DNA of 64,000 bases, taken from NCBI RefSeq assembly GCF_010915705.1, contig NZ_JAAIKE010000002.1:124001-188000 (forward strand). Reading direction: 5' to 3'. Positions 33,556 to 42,844 of this stretch are shown in pieces. Below the pieces are notes generated by a model. That model did not search any database. It was not told the DNA's origin and saw only the letters and a program-made list of their open reading frames with translations. How positions within the stretch are numbered: position 1 is the first letter of the stretch; each line of letters starts with the position of its first letter. This DNA is from Pseudotabrizicola algicola. Lineage in GTDB: Bacteria > Pseudomonadota > Alphaproteobacteria > Rhodobacterales > Rhodobacteraceae. A program made the translations under genes and the position numbers.

Positions 33556-35771
33556 TACTTGAGCCTCAGCGCGTTGAGCGAGACGGTGATCGACGAGAGC
33601 GACATTGCCAGTGCCGCCGCAAGCGGGGTGGCGAGGCCGACCAGAGCCAGCGGCACCGCGACCACGTTATACCATGCCGAGATGGCAAAGTTCTCGCGGA
33701 TGCGCTTGGTAGACTGGCCTGCGATGCGGGCGGCATCGGCGATGGGCGACATGTCCTTGCCCAGAAGCACGATATCGGAGGCCACCCGCGCGGCATCAAG
33801 CGCCGAGGCGGGGGAGATCGACACATGGGCCGAGGCGAGCGCGGCGGTGTCATTCAGCCCGTCGCCCACCATCAGAACCTTGCGTCCTGCGGCGGTGAGC
33901 TGCGCCACGGTCTGCGCCTTTTCGGCCGGAAGCGCGCCTGCCGTCCAGTCGGTGATGCCCAGACGGTCGGCAAGGTGACGCACGGCGCCGGGGGCGTCGC
34001 CCGAAATCAGCTTGATGGTCTTGCCCTGTGCCTTCAGCGCGCTGACAGCCGCTTCGGCACCGGGGCGCAGGCGGTCGGCGAAGGTGAAGGCGCGCGGGGT
34101 GCCGGAGCCGGTGCAGAGGTAGGTGGCGGTCACGTCCAGCCCCTGCCCGCCGCACCATTCGGCGCGGCCAAGGCGCACGCGGTTGCCTTTCCAGATGCCC
34201 TCTATCCCGTAGCCGGGCACTTCGCGGATGTCTTCCACCCGTTCGGGGCGCAGGCCCGCGCTGCGCGCCGCCTCGGCCAGCGCGGTGGCGAGCGGGTGCG
34301 ACGAGGCGCTGGCAAGGGCAAAGGCGACCTCTGCCGCGTGGCGGGGGTGGTCGGCCATGTTGGTGGGTTCGGGCGCGCCCATCGTCAGGGTGCCGGTCTT
34401 GTCGAAGACCACGGTATCGACCTCGGCCAGCCGTTCCAGCGCGGTGCCCTGCTTGATGAGCAGGCCCTTGCGGAACAGCCGCCCGCTGGCGGAGGTGACC
34501 ACGGCAGGCACGGCAAGGCCCAGCGCGCAGGGGCAGGTGATGATGAGGACGGCGGCGGAGATGTTGACGGCATAGCGCAGATCGCCGCCGGTCTTCCACA
34601 TCCAGAAGCCGAAGGCCGCGAAGGAGAGGATGTGGACGAGCGGCGAATAGAGCGCCGCCGCGCGTTCGGCGAGGCTGGTGTATTTCGTGCGGGCGGATTC
34701 GGCCACGGCGACCAGATCGGCCATGCGGTGCAGGCTGCTGTCCTTGCCCGCTGCGGTGGTGCGCAGGGTGAGAGGGCCGGTCAGGTTCACCTCGCCCGCA
34801 GAGACGACGGTGCCGACGCCGGCGTAGACGGGCAGCGATTCGCCGGTCAGGAGCGAGCGGTCGAGTTCCGATGTGCCTTCGGTCACGACGCCATCGACCG
34901 GCATCCGGCCACCGGGGCGGACGCGGACAAGATCGCCGACCTGCACTTCGGTGATGCCGACGATGCTTTCCACGCCGTCGCGCAACACGGTGGCGCGTGG
35001 GACTTCCAGCGCGGCCAGTTCCTCGGCGGCAGAGCGCGCAACGGCGCGGGTCCGGTGGTCAAGATAGCGGCCCAGCAACAGGAAGAAGGTGAGCATCACG
35101 GCGGCATCGAAATAGGCGTGATGGCCCGACATCCATGTCTCGAACAGCGAGATGGAGGAGGCGAGGATCAGGGCAAGGCTGATCGGCACGTCCATGCCAA
35201 GGCGGCCTGCGCGCAAGGACCGCCATGCGGATTTGAAGAAGGGCTGGCCGGAGAACACGACCGTGGGCAGCGCGATCACGGCGGAAATCCAGTGGAAGAG
35301 GTCGCGCGTGGCATCCTGCGCGCCCGACCAGACGGCGACCGACAGGAGCATGATGTTCATCATGGAAAAGAACGCGACACCCAGCCGCATCAGCAGGTCG
35401 CGGCCCTGACGGTCGGTTTCGGTGCTGGACAGAAGGCCGGGGTCAAGCTCGTGCGCCTCGTATCCCGCGCGGGCGGCGGCGGCGATCAGCGTGTCGGCGG
35501 TGACCGAGGGGGCGGCCTCGACGCTGAGACGGCGCAGGGTCAGGTTCAGGCGGGCCGAGGTGACGCCGGGGACGGCGGCCATCGCCTGTTCCAGTGTCGA
35601 GATGCAGAGCGCGCAATGCGCGAGCGGCACCGACAGCATCAGGCGCGCGGACTTTGGAGCGGCCATCTGGGCCATGCACTCGGCCGAAGGTGCCGCAACG
35701 CAGGCCGGACAGGCCGACAGGTTGGCGGGCAGCGGTTCGGACGGATCGAAGGGACCGGCGGCCAGCGTCAT
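33555..35771 (-). CDS. ccoI: Copper-exporting P1B-type ATPase CcoI (FixI)
   Basis: A 738-residue heavy-metal ATPase supplying copper for cbb3 oxidase. An N-terminal Cys-rich stretch (SACPACVAAPSAEC) precedes a heavy-metal-associated domain with the metal-binding AHCALCIST. The transmembrane CPC motif is in ITCPCALGLAV, the actuator loop is LLTGES, the phosphorylated aspartate is in VVFDKTGTLTMG, SHPLA holds the P1B histidine, and the hinge is MVGDGLNDTAALA. Order ccoG-ccoH-ccoI-ccoS matches the conserved assembly operon. Confidence 0.95.
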   Translation of the reverse strand: MTLAAGPFDPSEPLPANLSACPACVAAPSAECMAQMAAPKSARLMLSVPLAHCALCISTLEQAMAAVPGVTSARLNLTLRRLSVEAAPSVTADTLIAAAARAGYEAHELDPGLLSSTETDRQGRDLLMRLGVAFFSMMNIMLLSVAVWSGAQDATRDLFHWISAVIALPTVVFSGQPFFKSAWRSLRAGRLGMDVPISLALILASSISLFETWMSGHHAYFDAAVMLTFFLLLGRYLDHRTRAVARSAAEELAALEVPRATVLRDGVESIVGITEVQVGDLVRVRPGGRMPVDGVVTEGTSELDRSLLTGESLPVYAGVGTVVSAGEVNLTGPLTLRTTAAGKDSSLHRMADLVAVAESARTKYTSLAERAAALYSPLVHILSFAAFGFWMWKTGGDLRYAVNISAAVLIITCPCALGLAVPAVVTSASGRLFRKGLLIKQGTALERLAEVDTVVFDKTGTLTMGAPEPTNMADHPRHAAEVAFALASASSHPLATALAEAARSAGLRPERVEDIREVPGYGIEGIWKGNRVRLGRAEWCGGQGLDVTATYLCTGSGTPRAFTFADRLRPGAEAAVSALKAQGKTIKLISGDAPGAVRHLADRLGITDWTAGALPAEKAQTVAQLTAAGRKVLMVGDGLNDTAALASAHVSISPASALDAARVASDIVLLGKDMSPIADAARIAGQSTKRIRENFAISAWYNVVAVPLALVGLATPLAAALAMSLSSITVSLNALRLK

Positions 35772-35774
35772 GGC

Positions 35775-36236
35775 CTAGCCCTCGACCAGAATGCCGACGC
35801 GCTGCGCGAACAGCGTGCCATCGGCAGAGCGGGCCTCGACGCGCAGCATCCACCTGCCGGGCGCGAGGTCGAGCGGCGCGGTCCAGAGCCCGGCGGCGGG
35901 GGTGAACTCGGGGCGCTGGTCATCCTTGGCCTCGGTGGTGCGGCCCACCAGAACCGACAGTTCAGAGAGCGTGGCGGGATTGCCGCGCGCATCGGTGAAG
36001 GCGAGATAGAGGCGGTTTTCGGCAGCGTCGTAATCGGGAGTCATCGTCCAGCCCAAGGCGCGCTGCGCCGCGCGGTTGGTGTCGAAATGCTGGCTGGCAA
36101 CGTAGGAGTTCTGCACCTCCAGCCCCGGAAAGGTGCTGACCGCCTTGTAGGCCATCAGGAAATTGACCGCGATGATCACGCCGAAAAAGCTGAACATGGT
36201 GATGGCCATTTTGCGGCCCGTGAATTCCGACATCAT
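35775..36236 (-). CDS. ccoH: cbb3 oxidase assembly protein CcoH (FixH)
   Basis: A 153-residue protein with one N-terminal membrane helix (about 11-31, AITMFSFFGVIIAVNFLMAYKAV) and a periplasmic FixH domain. TFPGLEVQNSYVASQHFD, RAAQRALGW and WTAPLDLAPGRWMLRVEARSADGTLF fit the family. CcoH stays bound to the oxidase and stabilises the CcoN-CcoP assembly. Two ATGs lie side by side (36236 and 36233); AAGGAAG upstream suits either. Its start overlaps the ccoG stop and its stop is four bases before ccoI. Confidence 0.92.
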   Translation of the reverse strand: MMSEFTGRKMAITMFSFFGVIIAVNFLMAYKAVSTFPGLEVQNSYVASQHFDTNRAAQRALGWTMTPDYDAAENRLYLAFTDARGNPATLSELSVLVGRTTEAKDDQRPEFTPAAGLWTAPLDLAPGRWMLRVEARSADGTLFAQRVGILVEG

Positions 36237-37666
36237 TCTTCCTTTCCGTTGAACACGGTATCATGGTGGACCCGGTTCGTCGTGCCGCGTTCTTCGAACC
36301 ACATGCGGATGGGCGTGCGGTCTTGGGTTGCGGGGGCAGAGCCGCGCGGGGCGTTCAGATAGACGCGCTGCGACAGGGTTTCATTGGCGTTGACGGTGAC
36401 CGAGGGGCCGGAGAGGCCTTCGAGTTCCAGCGACAGGCCGGTTTCGAAGGGCACCGAGAGGGTGAACACGGTGTCGGTGCCCTGCTTGTTGCGCAGGCGC
36501 ACGTCATAGGCGTTGCGGATGGTGCCGTCAGAGAGCGTCACGAAGGTGGGGTTGCGCACCGGAGTCACGTTCACCTCGATCGGAGAGCGCAGGAACAGCG
36601 CGACGATCAGGCCGATCCCGACGCCGGACCACAGGAGCGTGTAGAGGATGGTGCGCGGGCGGAAGACGTGTTTCCATACCGACTTCGGCGGCACGCCCGC
36701 GCGCTCGGCGGTTTCGTCGGTCAGCGCGAGATAGCCGATCAGGTCGCGCGGGCGGCCGATCTTGTCCATCGTGTCATTGCAGGCATCGATGCACAGGCCG
36801 CAGGTGATGCAGGCCAGTTGCTGGCCGTCGCGGATGTCGATGCCCATCGGGCAGACGTTGACGCAGGCCATGCAGTCGATGCAGTCGCCCTGCCCCGCAG
36901 CAATCTCGCCCTTTTGCAACTTGCCGCGCGGCTCTCCGCGCCAGTCGCGGTAGGCGATGGTCAGGGTGTCTTCATCCATCATCGCGGCCTGAATGCGGGG
37001 CCACGGGCAGGCGTAGATGCAGATCTGCTCGCGGGCAAAGCCGCCGAAGGCAAAGGTGGTGGCGGTCAGGATCAGCACGGTAAGATAGGCGATGGCACTG
37101 GCCTGTCCGGTAAACAGGTCCACCAGAAGCGTGGGCGCGTCGGTGAAATAGAACACCCATGCGCCGCCGGTGGCCATCGCGATCAGGAACCAGGCGGACC
37201 ATTTCACGGCGCGTTTGCGGATCTTCTCGCCGTTCCACTTCTGGCGGTGCAGGCGGATGCGCGCGTTGCGGTCGCCCTCGACCCAGCGTTCGACAAGGAT
37301 GAAGAGATCGGTCCAGACGGTTTGCGGGCAGGCATAACCGCACCAGACCCGCCCCGCCGCCGAGGTGAACAGGAACAGGCCAAGGCCCGCCATCACCAGT
37401 AGGCCCGCGACGAAGTAGAATTCGTGCGGCCAGATCTCGATCATGAAGAAGAAGAAGCGCCGATGGGCGAGGTCGAGCAGGACGGCCTGATCTGGCAGGT
37501 TCGGCCCGCGGTCCCATCTGATCCACGGGGTGACGTAGTAGATGCCCAGCATCAGCGCCATCAGCCACCATTTCAGATTGCGGAACTTGCCATAGACGCG
37601 GCGGGGAAAAATCGGTTCTCGCGCGGCGTAGAGGCTGGGGGGCTCGGTGGCGTCTGGGGTGCTCAC
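36233..37666 (-). CDS. ccoG: cbb3 oxidase accessory iron-sulfur protein CcoG (FixG/RdxA)
   Basis: A 477-residue inner-membrane protein. Several helices (about 34-55, 85-105, 160-180, 195-215, 340-360) carry the FixG pattern GRVWCGYACPQTVWTDLF and EQICIYACPWPRIQAAMMDEDT. A ferredoxin-like pair of cysteine clusters follows: CIDCMACVNVCPMG and CITCGLCIDACNDT, binding two 4Fe-4S centres. The C-terminal half is a periplasmic Ig-like domain. CcoG reduces copper(II) for delivery to the oxidase. An FNR box lies 59 bases before the ATG, giving ccoGHIS its own oxygen-regulated promoter. Confidence 0.95.
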   Translation of the reverse strand: MSTPDATEPPSLYAAREPIFPRRVYGKFRNLKWWLMALMLGIYYVTPWIRWDRGPNLPDQAVLLDLAHRRFFFFMIEIWPHEFYFVAGLLVMAGLGLFLFTSAAGRVWCGYACPQTVWTDLFILVERWVEGDRNARIRLHRQKWNGEKIRKRAVKWSAWFLIAMATGGAWVFYFTDAPTLLVDLFTGQASAIAYLTVLILTATTFAFGGFAREQICIYACPWPRIQAAMMDEDTLTIAYRDWRGEPRGKLQKGEIAAGQGDCIDCMACVNVCPMGIDIRDGQQLACITCGLCIDACNDTMDKIGRPRDLIGYLALTDETAERAGVPPKSVWKHVFRPRTILYTLLWSGVGIGLIVALFLRSPIEVNVTPVRNPTFVTLSDGTIRNAYDVRLRNKQGTDTVFTLSVPFETGLSLELEGLSGPSVTVNANETLSQRVYLNAPRGSAPATQDRTPIRMWFEERGTTNRVHHDTVFNGKEE

Positions 37667-37724
37667 GAAGGAATCCGATCTTGGCTGTTCAATGCCTTGC
37701 TATGCCCACACCTTCGGCGCGACA

Positions 37725-37738
37725 TTGACCTGTATCAA
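37725..37738. promoter_or_regulatory. FNR box upstream of ccoG
   Basis: TTGAC-CTGT-ATCAA matches the FNR/FnrL consensus TTGAT-N4-ATCAA at nine of ten defined positions. Its centre is about 65 bases before the ccoG ATG, allowing a class II promoter with a 24-base leader. Confidence 0.82.
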
Positions 37739-37818
37739 AAATGCGTGGCGCAGATGCAGGTTTCGATGTGGCAGATCGGCGCGGGACCATGCTGGCGGGG
37801 CCGGAAGGCAGGCGGGGC

Positions 37819-37846
37819 AAAACAGCACCCGGTGGCCCGGGTGCTG
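37819..37846 (-). terminator. Rho-independent terminator after ccoP
   Basis: A perfect 10-bp stem CAGCACCCGG/CCGGGTGCTG with a 4-base loop, followed on the minus strand by TTTT, 50 bases past the ccoP stop. It separates ccoNOQP from ccoGHIS. Confidence 0.88.
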
Positions 37847-37896
37847 CTGGTGTCTTGCGGGGGCCGCACGGAGCCGGCGCAGCCCTGCGGCGAACC

Positions 37897-38775
37897 TTAC
37901 TGGCCGCCGCCGCGGCTGTGCACATAGAGGGACACGGCGCGGATTTCATCCTCGGTCAGCTTGTCATTCCAGCCCGGCATGACGCCGAAGCGGGCGTTGA
38001 CGACCGTGTAGGTGATCGCCTCGCGCGAGCCACCGTAAAGCCAGATCGCATCGGCAAGGTTGGGCGCGCCCTGGTTGATATCGCCCGAGCCGTCTTCCAT
38101 GTGGCAGGCGGCGCAGTTGTCGAGATAGACCGCCTCGCCCACCGAGGCGAGCGTTGCGTCATGGTCCTGACCCGACATCTTCAGCACATATTCCACCACC
38201 TCGGCGATCTGCGGACGCTCGAGGATGCCATCGGCGCCAAAGGCGGGCATCTGCGACCAGCGCGCCTCGGGGTGGGTGGTGTTGCGGATGCCGTGAGTGA
38301 TGGTGGTCTGGATGTTCTCGATATCGCCGCCCCAAAGCCAGTCATCATCGAGCAGGCTGGGATAGCCCTTGCCCGCGATGCCGTTTGCCCCCGAACCGTG
38401 ACAGGTGGTGCAATTGGTGCGGAACACGGCGGCCCCGGCGTTCTGGGCAAAGGACATGAGTTCGGCATCTTGCGAGACCGTGGTCATGTCGGCCTGGACC
38501 AGACGCGCCTTTATGGGGCCGTTGGCATCGTCGAAACGCTTGATTTCGGCCACCACATCGGCGCGGGTCGATGCCCCGAGCAGCCCCGGCGTGGCCCCCG
38601 AGATCAGCGGCCATGCCGGATAGGCGATGGTGTAGCCGATGCCCCAGACGATGGTGGCGTAGAACACCCAGACCCACCAGCGCGGCATCGGGTTATCATA
38701 TTCCTCGATCCCATCCCAGACGTGGCCGGTGGTCTTCACCTCGGCCGGTTTTTGCGTAACCTTCTTGGCGCACAT
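37897..38775 (-). CDS. ccoP: cbb3-type cytochrome c oxidase subunit III (dihaem CcoP)
   Basis: A 292-residue membrane-anchored dihaem cytochrome c. One helix (about 32-55: RWWVWVFYATIVWGIGYTIAY) anchors two cytochrome c domains with haem motifs CTTCH (122-126) and CAACH (221-225). Axial methionines are offered by SQMPAF and GVMPGW. CcoP receives electrons from cytochrome c and passes them to CcoO. The start ATG at 38775 follows ccoQ by four bases. Confidence 0.96.
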   Translation of the reverse strand: MCAKKVTQKPAEVKTTGHVWDGIEEYDNPMPRWWVWVFYATIVWGIGYTIAYPAWPLISGATPGLLGASTRADVVAEIKRFDDANGPIKARLVQADMTTVSQDAELMSFAQNAGAAVFRTNCTTCHGSGANGIAGKGYPSLLDDDWLWGGDIENIQTTITHGIRNTTHPEARWSQMPAFGADGILERPQIAEVVEYVLKMSGQDHDATLASVGEAVYLDNCAACHMEDGSGDINQGAPNLADAIWLYGGSREAITYTVVNARFGVMPGWNDKLTEDEIRAVSLYVHSRGGGQ

Positions 38776-38779
38776 GGTG

Positions 38780-38980
38780 TCACGCCTCCTTCACGTTGGA
38801 TTTCGGCTCATCCGCCGGGGCGGGTTTCCGATCGTTGCGGAAAATCGAGTTCGCGACCTCGTCATGGACGCCGCGGCTGCCGGGCCGGAAGGCCCAGACC
38901 ACGACGCCGAGGAAGATCAGGAACAGCGACAAGAGCGCCCAACTGTCGGCGAACTGGCGCAGAAAGCTGTAGGTTTCCAT
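38780..38980 (-). CDS. ccoQ: cbb3-type cytochrome oxidase subunit CcoQ
   Basis: A 66-residue single-helix protein: METYSFLRQFADSWALL leads into FLIFLGVVVWAFRPGSRGVHDEVANSIFRND, the standard CcoQ plan, and a charged tail. CcoQ stabilises the core complex and its interaction with CcoP. The ATG at 38980 lies 10 bases after the ccoO stop and has GGAGGGGAGCC just upstream. The family is short; 50-70 residues is normal. Confidence 0.93.
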   Translation of the reverse strand: METYSFLRQFADSWALLSLFLIFLGVVVWAFRPGSRGVHDEVANSIFRNDRKPAPADEPKSNVKEA

Positions 38981-38990
38981 GGCTCCCCTC

Positions 38991-39740
38991 CTAGCGGCTG
39001 GCGTCTGGCGTGAAGGTCGAGAAATCGACCATCGTGCCAAGGACTTGCATGTAGGCGATCAGCGCATCGGCTTCGGTCAGCTGCGGCTGGCCGTCGAAGT
39101 TGCGCACGTTCACGTCGGCCCCGTTCGGCACTGCCGCCGCGCCATAGCGCGATTGCAGACCCGAGGAGTCGCCGTCGGGGTTCGCCTGTGCCAGAAAATC
39201 GGCGCGGGCGTTGGCGATCATGTCGCTGGTATAGGGCACGCCCACCATCGCATGGGTTTTGACCACGTTTTCAATGTATCTGCCGTCGATCACGCGGTTG
39301 AACAGGAAGCCGTAGGGCGGCATCACCGATTCCGGCACGACCGATTTGGCATCCATGAAGTGATCCTGGTGCCATTCGTCGGAATAGCGCCCGCCCACCC
39401 GTGCCAGATCCGGCCCGGTGCGTTTGGAGCCCCACTGGAACGGATGGTCATACATCGATTCCGCCGCAAGGCTGTAATGGCCATAGCGTTCCACCTCGTC
39501 CCGCATCGGGCGGATCATCTGGCTGTGGCAGCCATAGCAGCCTTCGCGGATGTAGATGTCGCGCCCGGTGAGTTCCAGCGGCGTATAGGGGCGCACGCCT
39601 TCGACCTTTTCGATGGTGTTCTCGAGGTAAAAGAGCGGCACGATCTGCACCAGACCGCCGATGGACACAACCAGAAGGCTGAGCACCATCAGCAGCGTGG
39701 CATGGGTTTCGATTGCCTTGTGTTTGTCAAGAAAAGCCAT
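38991..39740 (-). CDS. ccoO: cbb3-type cytochrome c oxidase subunit II (monohaem CcoO)
   Basis: A 249-residue membrane-anchored cytochrome c. One N-terminal helix (about 14-36) is followed by [20 protein letters not shown] with the haem motif C68-Y-G-C71-H72. [21 protein letters not shown] and VMPPYGFL (likely methionine ligand) are standard. CcoO sits between CcoP and the catalytic CcoN subunit. It lies 15 bases after ccoN. Confidence 0.96.
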   Translation of the reverse strand: MAFLDKHKAIETHATLLMVLSLLVVSIGGLVQIVPLFYLENTIEKVEGVRPYTPLELTGRDIYIREGCYGCHSQMIRPMRDEVERYGHYSLAAESMYDHPFQWGSKRTGPDLARVGGRYSDEWHQDHFMDAKSVVPESVMPPYGFLFNRVIDGRYIENVVKTHAMVGVPYTSDMIANARADFLAQANPDGDSSGLQSRYGAAAVPNGADVNVRNFDGQPQLTEADALIAYMQVLGTMVDFSTFTPDASR

Positions 39741-39755
39741 TGTCCTGCCCCCTTA

Positions 39756-41354
39756 TCATTCAGCAGGAACAGCCGCGTGTGTCGTCACCCGACTGGGCAG
39801 CGCACGCACGGTCATCCACAGGTTGTAGCACATGATGACCGACCCGGCGAGGAACAGCAGCCCCCCCAGCATACGGACAACATACATCGGGTATTTGGCG
39901 GCCACTGTGTCGGCGAAGGCGTTCACGAGGTAGCCGTTGGCATCGACTTCGCGCCACATCAGGCCTTCCATGATGCCCGACACCCACATGGCCGAGGCGT
40001 AGAGCACGATGCCGATGGTGGCGAGCCAGAAGTGCCATGACACCAGCGTCAGGCTGTAGAGCCGCTCGCGGTTCCACAGGCGCGGCACAAGGAAGTAGAG
40101 CGCGCCGAAGGTGATCATGCCGTTCCAGCCCAGAGCGCCGGAGTGGACGTGACCGATGGTCCAGTCGGTATAGTGTGACAGCGAGTTCACCGCCTTGATC
40201 GACATCATCGGGCCTTCGAAGGTCGACATGCCGTAAAAGCCGATGGACACCACCATCATGCGGATGACCGGATCGGTGCGCAGCTTGTCCCATGCGCCCG
40301 AGAGCGTCATCAGGCCGTTGATCATGCCGCCCCAGCTTGGCATCCACAGGATGATGGAGAACACCATGCCAAGGGTCGAGGCCCAGTCGGGCAGCGCCGT
40401 GTAGTGCAGGTGGTGCGGACCGGCCCAGATATAGAGGAAGATCAGCGCCCAGAAGTGGATGATCGACAGCTTGTAGCTGTAGACCGGGCGTTCTGCCTGC
40501 TTGGGCACGAAATAATACATCATGCCGAGAAAGCCCGCCGTCAGGAAGAAGCCCACCGCGTTATGGCCATACCACCACTGGATCATCGCATCCTGCACGC
40601 CTGCGGTGACCTGCACCGATTGCGAGCTGAAGACCGAGACCGGAATGGCCATGTTGTTCACAAGGTGCAGCATGGCGATGGTGATGATCATGGCCAGCAG
40701 GAACCAGTTGGCCACATAGATGTGGGGTTCCTTGCGCTTCATCAGCGTGCCGGCAAAGACCGCAAGGAAGGCGACCCAGACCACGGTGATCAGGATGTCG
40801 ACATACCAGACGGGTTCCGCATATTCCTTGGACTGTGTGCCGCCGAGGATATAGCCGGTGGCGGCCAGAACGATGACAAGCTGCCATCCCCAGAACACGA
40901 ACCAGCCAAGATTGCCGCCCCAGAGCCGCACCGCGCTGGTGCGCTGCACGATATAGAAGGACGACATGATCAGCGCGTTACCGCCAAAGGCGAAGATCAC
41001 CGCGCTTGTGTGCAGCGGGCGCAGGCGGCCGAAGTTGCCGATGCCCTGCAACGCCTCGAAGTTGAGCCAGGGCCAGGCAAGCTGGCTGGCGATGACGACG
41101 CCGACCAGAAAGCCGACGACGCCCCAGAAGGCTGTGGCGATGACGCCTGCGCGCACCACCCCATCCATGTATTCGTTCTGGTTGACTGTTTTCACCTCGT
41201 CCATGCCGCGGAGCACCACCAGAAAGGTGATGCCTGCCGCCAGCATGACGATGATTGCATTGACCTGATAGGCCAGATCCCAGGCGTAGTTGGAGGCAAT
41301 CGCCGCCGCCAGGGCGATGAGGCCCAATACGACCAGTTTAAGATAATCCCACAT
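39756..41354 (-). CDS. ccoN: cbb3-type cytochrome c oxidase subunit I (CcoN)
   Basis: A 532-residue catalytic subunit with about 12 membrane helices. [18 protein letters not shown] holds a low-spin haem b ligand, [23 protein letters not shown] the copper-B histidine with the crosslinked tyrosine region, [13 protein letters not shown] the further copper ligands, and [12 protein letters not shown] the haem ligands. It reduces oxygen to water with high affinity while pumping protons. The ATG at 41354 (MWDYLKLV, as in Rhodobacter CcoN) has AAGGGA upstream; an ATG six codons earlier has no ribosome site. An FNR box lies 107 bases upstream. Confidence 0.96.
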   Translation of the reverse strand: MWDYLKLVVLGLIALAAAIASNYAWDLAYQVNAIIVMLAAGITFLVVLRGMDEVKTVNQNEYMDGVVRAGVIATAFWGVVGFLVGVVIASQLAWPWLNFEALQGIGNFGRLRPLHTSAVIFAFGGNALIMSSFYIVQRTSAVRLWGGNLGWFVFWGWQLVIVLAATGYILGGTQSKEYAEPVWYVDILITVVWVAFLAVFAGTLMKRKEPHIYVANWFLLAMIITIAMLHLVNNMAIPVSVFSSQSVQVTAGVQDAMIQWWYGHNAVGFFLTAGFLGMMYYFVPKQAERPVYSYKLSIIHFWALIFLYIWAGPHHLHYTALPDWASTLGMVFSIILWMPSWGGMINGLMTLSGAWDKLRTDPVIRMMVVSIGFYGMSTFEGPMMSIKAVNSLSHYTDWTIGHVHSGALGWNGMITFGALYFLVPRLWNRERLYSLTLVSWHFWLATIGIVLYASAMWVSGIMEGLMWREVDANGYLVNAFADTVAAKYPMYVVRMLGGLLFLAGSVIMCYNLWMTVRALPSRVTTHAAVPAE

Positions 41355-41460
41355 TCCGCGTCCCTTCGTCATTGGCTGGATCTGGCCCCTTATTGATTCG
41401 GGGAACTGTCCACGCACTTTGCGACACATGTGCTTGTGTGCGAGCGGGGGCGGTGCGGCC

Positions 41461-41474
41461 TTGATCCATATCAA
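41461..41474. promoter_or_regulatory. FNR box between ccoN and the usp gene
   Basis: TTGATCCATATCAA is a perfect FNR/FnrL box. Toward the usp gene, GATAAA at 41495-41500 is placed where the -10 element of a class II FNR promoter should be (start point about 41508, box centre about -40). The box is about 113 bases from the ccoN ATG and can serve both directions. Confidence 0.88.
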
Positions 41475-41571
41475 GCAACCCTGTTCTTGCGGATGATAAA
41501 GGTCAATGCGACGTCATCACTCAGGGTTGAGCATGGGGACGCACGGAAACCAGCCACAGGAGTCCATTTCC

Positions 41572-42417
41572 ATGACCTATAAATCGATCTTTACCGCTGC
41601 CACCCAAGCTGCGCAGGTGCCGCTGACCGTTGCGGCGGCGGCGAAACTCTGTGCGCAGAACGATGCGCATCTGGATGTGCTGGCCTTGGGCGTCGATCGC
41701 ACGCAGGTGGGCTATTCCTATATCGGCTCGGGTGCGGTGCTGATGCAGGTCGCGCAAGACCGCGCCGAAGAGGATGCACGCCTGCTGGAAAAGGCGGTGC
41801 GCGCTGCCGTTCTGGCGGAGGCGCCGGGCCTGCGCGTGGGGATCGAGGCGGCGGTGACCCAGTTCGGGGCGCTGACCGATCTGGTGGCGCAGCGCGCGCG
41901 CTTTGCCGATCTGGTTGTGCTGCCCCGCCCCTATGGCAAAGAACAGGGGCCCGAGGCCGAAGCCGTGATCGAGGCTGCGCTGTTCGAAGGCTGCGCTCCG
42001 GTTCTGGTCTTGCCCGAAAGCGGATTGTCCAGCGCATCGCCCACGCGCGTCGTGGTGGCGTGGAACCAGAGCCGTGAGGCAATGGCGGCGGTGCGCGCGG
42101 CGCTGCCGATGCTGAAGCAGGCCGATCAGGTGACGATCACCGTGATTGACCCGCCGGTGCACGGGCCGGAACGGTCAGACCCCGGCGGGATGCTGTGCCA
42201 GATGCTGGTGCGCCACGGGGTGCGTGCCGAGGTGACGGTGCTGGCCCGCACCCTGCCGCGCGTGTCGGATGTGCTGCAACGCCACCTGCGCGACGTCAGC
42301 GCCGATCTGCTGGTGATGGGGGCCTATGGCCATTCGCGCTTTCGCGAGGCGATCTTGGGCGGCGCGACGCGCAACATGCTGGAAGGCGCTGACGTGCCGG
42401 TTCTTATGGCCCGCTAA
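41572..42417 (+). CDS. Universal stress protein (tandem Usp domains)
   Basis: A 281-residue cytoplasmic protein built from two Usp-like halves. The first (1-145) is degenerate; the second (about 150-281) starts TRVVVAWNQSREAMAAVRAAL and ends LLVMGAYGHSRFREAILGGATRNML, the ATP-binding G-x2-G-x9-G pattern. Usp proteins support survival under energy or oxygen limitation. The divergent FNR box and -10 element place it in the same oxygen-responsive regulon as ccoN. AGGAG lies 9 bases before the ATG at 41572. Confidence 0.9.
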   Translation: MTYKSIFTAATQAAQVPLTVAAAAKLCAQNDAHLDVLALGVDRTQVGYSYIGSGAVLMQVAQDRAEEDARLLEKAVRAAVLAEAPGLRVGIEAAVTQFGALTDLVAQRARFADLVVLPRPYGKEQGPEAEAVIEAALFEGCAPVLVLPESGLSSASPTRVVVAWNQSREAMAAVRAALPMLKQADQVTITVIDPPVHGPERSDPGGMLCQMLVRHGVRAEVTVLARTLPRVSDVLQRHLRDVSADLLVMGAYGHSRFREAILGGATRNMLEGADVPVLMAR

Positions 42418-42439
42418 CAAAGGGGGGGGCTGGGGGCGA

Positions 42440-42844
42440 TCAGCCTTCGGCCTCGGCCCCGGGCAGGTTCGGGTCTGTCTCGCAGCGTGACAGTGGCAGC
42501 GCCTTCATCTTCCTGACGAGCAGCACCTCTCCCTCTGCAGCGTCACCGAACCGGCCCGTCACGCAGGCACAGCCATAGCCGTAATAGCCGTTTGTGCGCA
42601 CCCAGTTGGAGTCGTCAAAGGCGAAGGACGATTCGGAAAGGTCCAGCCAGCCCGGCACTTCGGGCGCGCCTTGCATCGACATATACCAGGTGGCGTCGCG
42701 GTCGGTCAGCCAGTGGTTGCCCGGCGTGGGGTTGGCATACCAGCCGCAGCGCATCACGTCCTTGGCAAGCGCCGCCTGCGCAGGCACCATCAGAGCCAAG
42801 GCCAAAGCCCCGATCTTAAACGAGAAAGCCGCCGTCACTGTCAT
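42440..42844 (-). CDS. DUF4087 family secreted protein
   Basis: A 134-residue protein with a signal peptide (FSFKIGALALALMVPAQAALA, cleavage before KDVMRC). The mature part has RCGWYANPTPGNHWLTDRDATWYMS, GWLDLSESSFAFDDSNWVRTNGYYGYGCACVTGRF and later SRCETD, with four cysteines likely paired. This matches the DUF4087 family of small periplasmic proteins of unknown role. It overlaps the 3' end of fnrL by about 29 bases and is on the same strand, so co-transcription is likely. Starts at 42856 and 42844 are both possible. Confidence 0.78.
   Translation of the reverse strand: MTVTAAFSFKIGALALALMVPAQAALAKDVMRCGWYANPTPGNHWLTDRDATWYMSMQGAPEVPGWLDLSESSFAFDDSNWVRTNGYYGYGCACVTGRFGDAAEGEVLLVRKMKALPLSRCETDPNLPGAEAEG

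Noticed and set aside
33825-36362. 845-codon plus frame opposite ccoI/ccoH
   Set aside because: Gly/Ala/His-rich shadow without recognisable domains.
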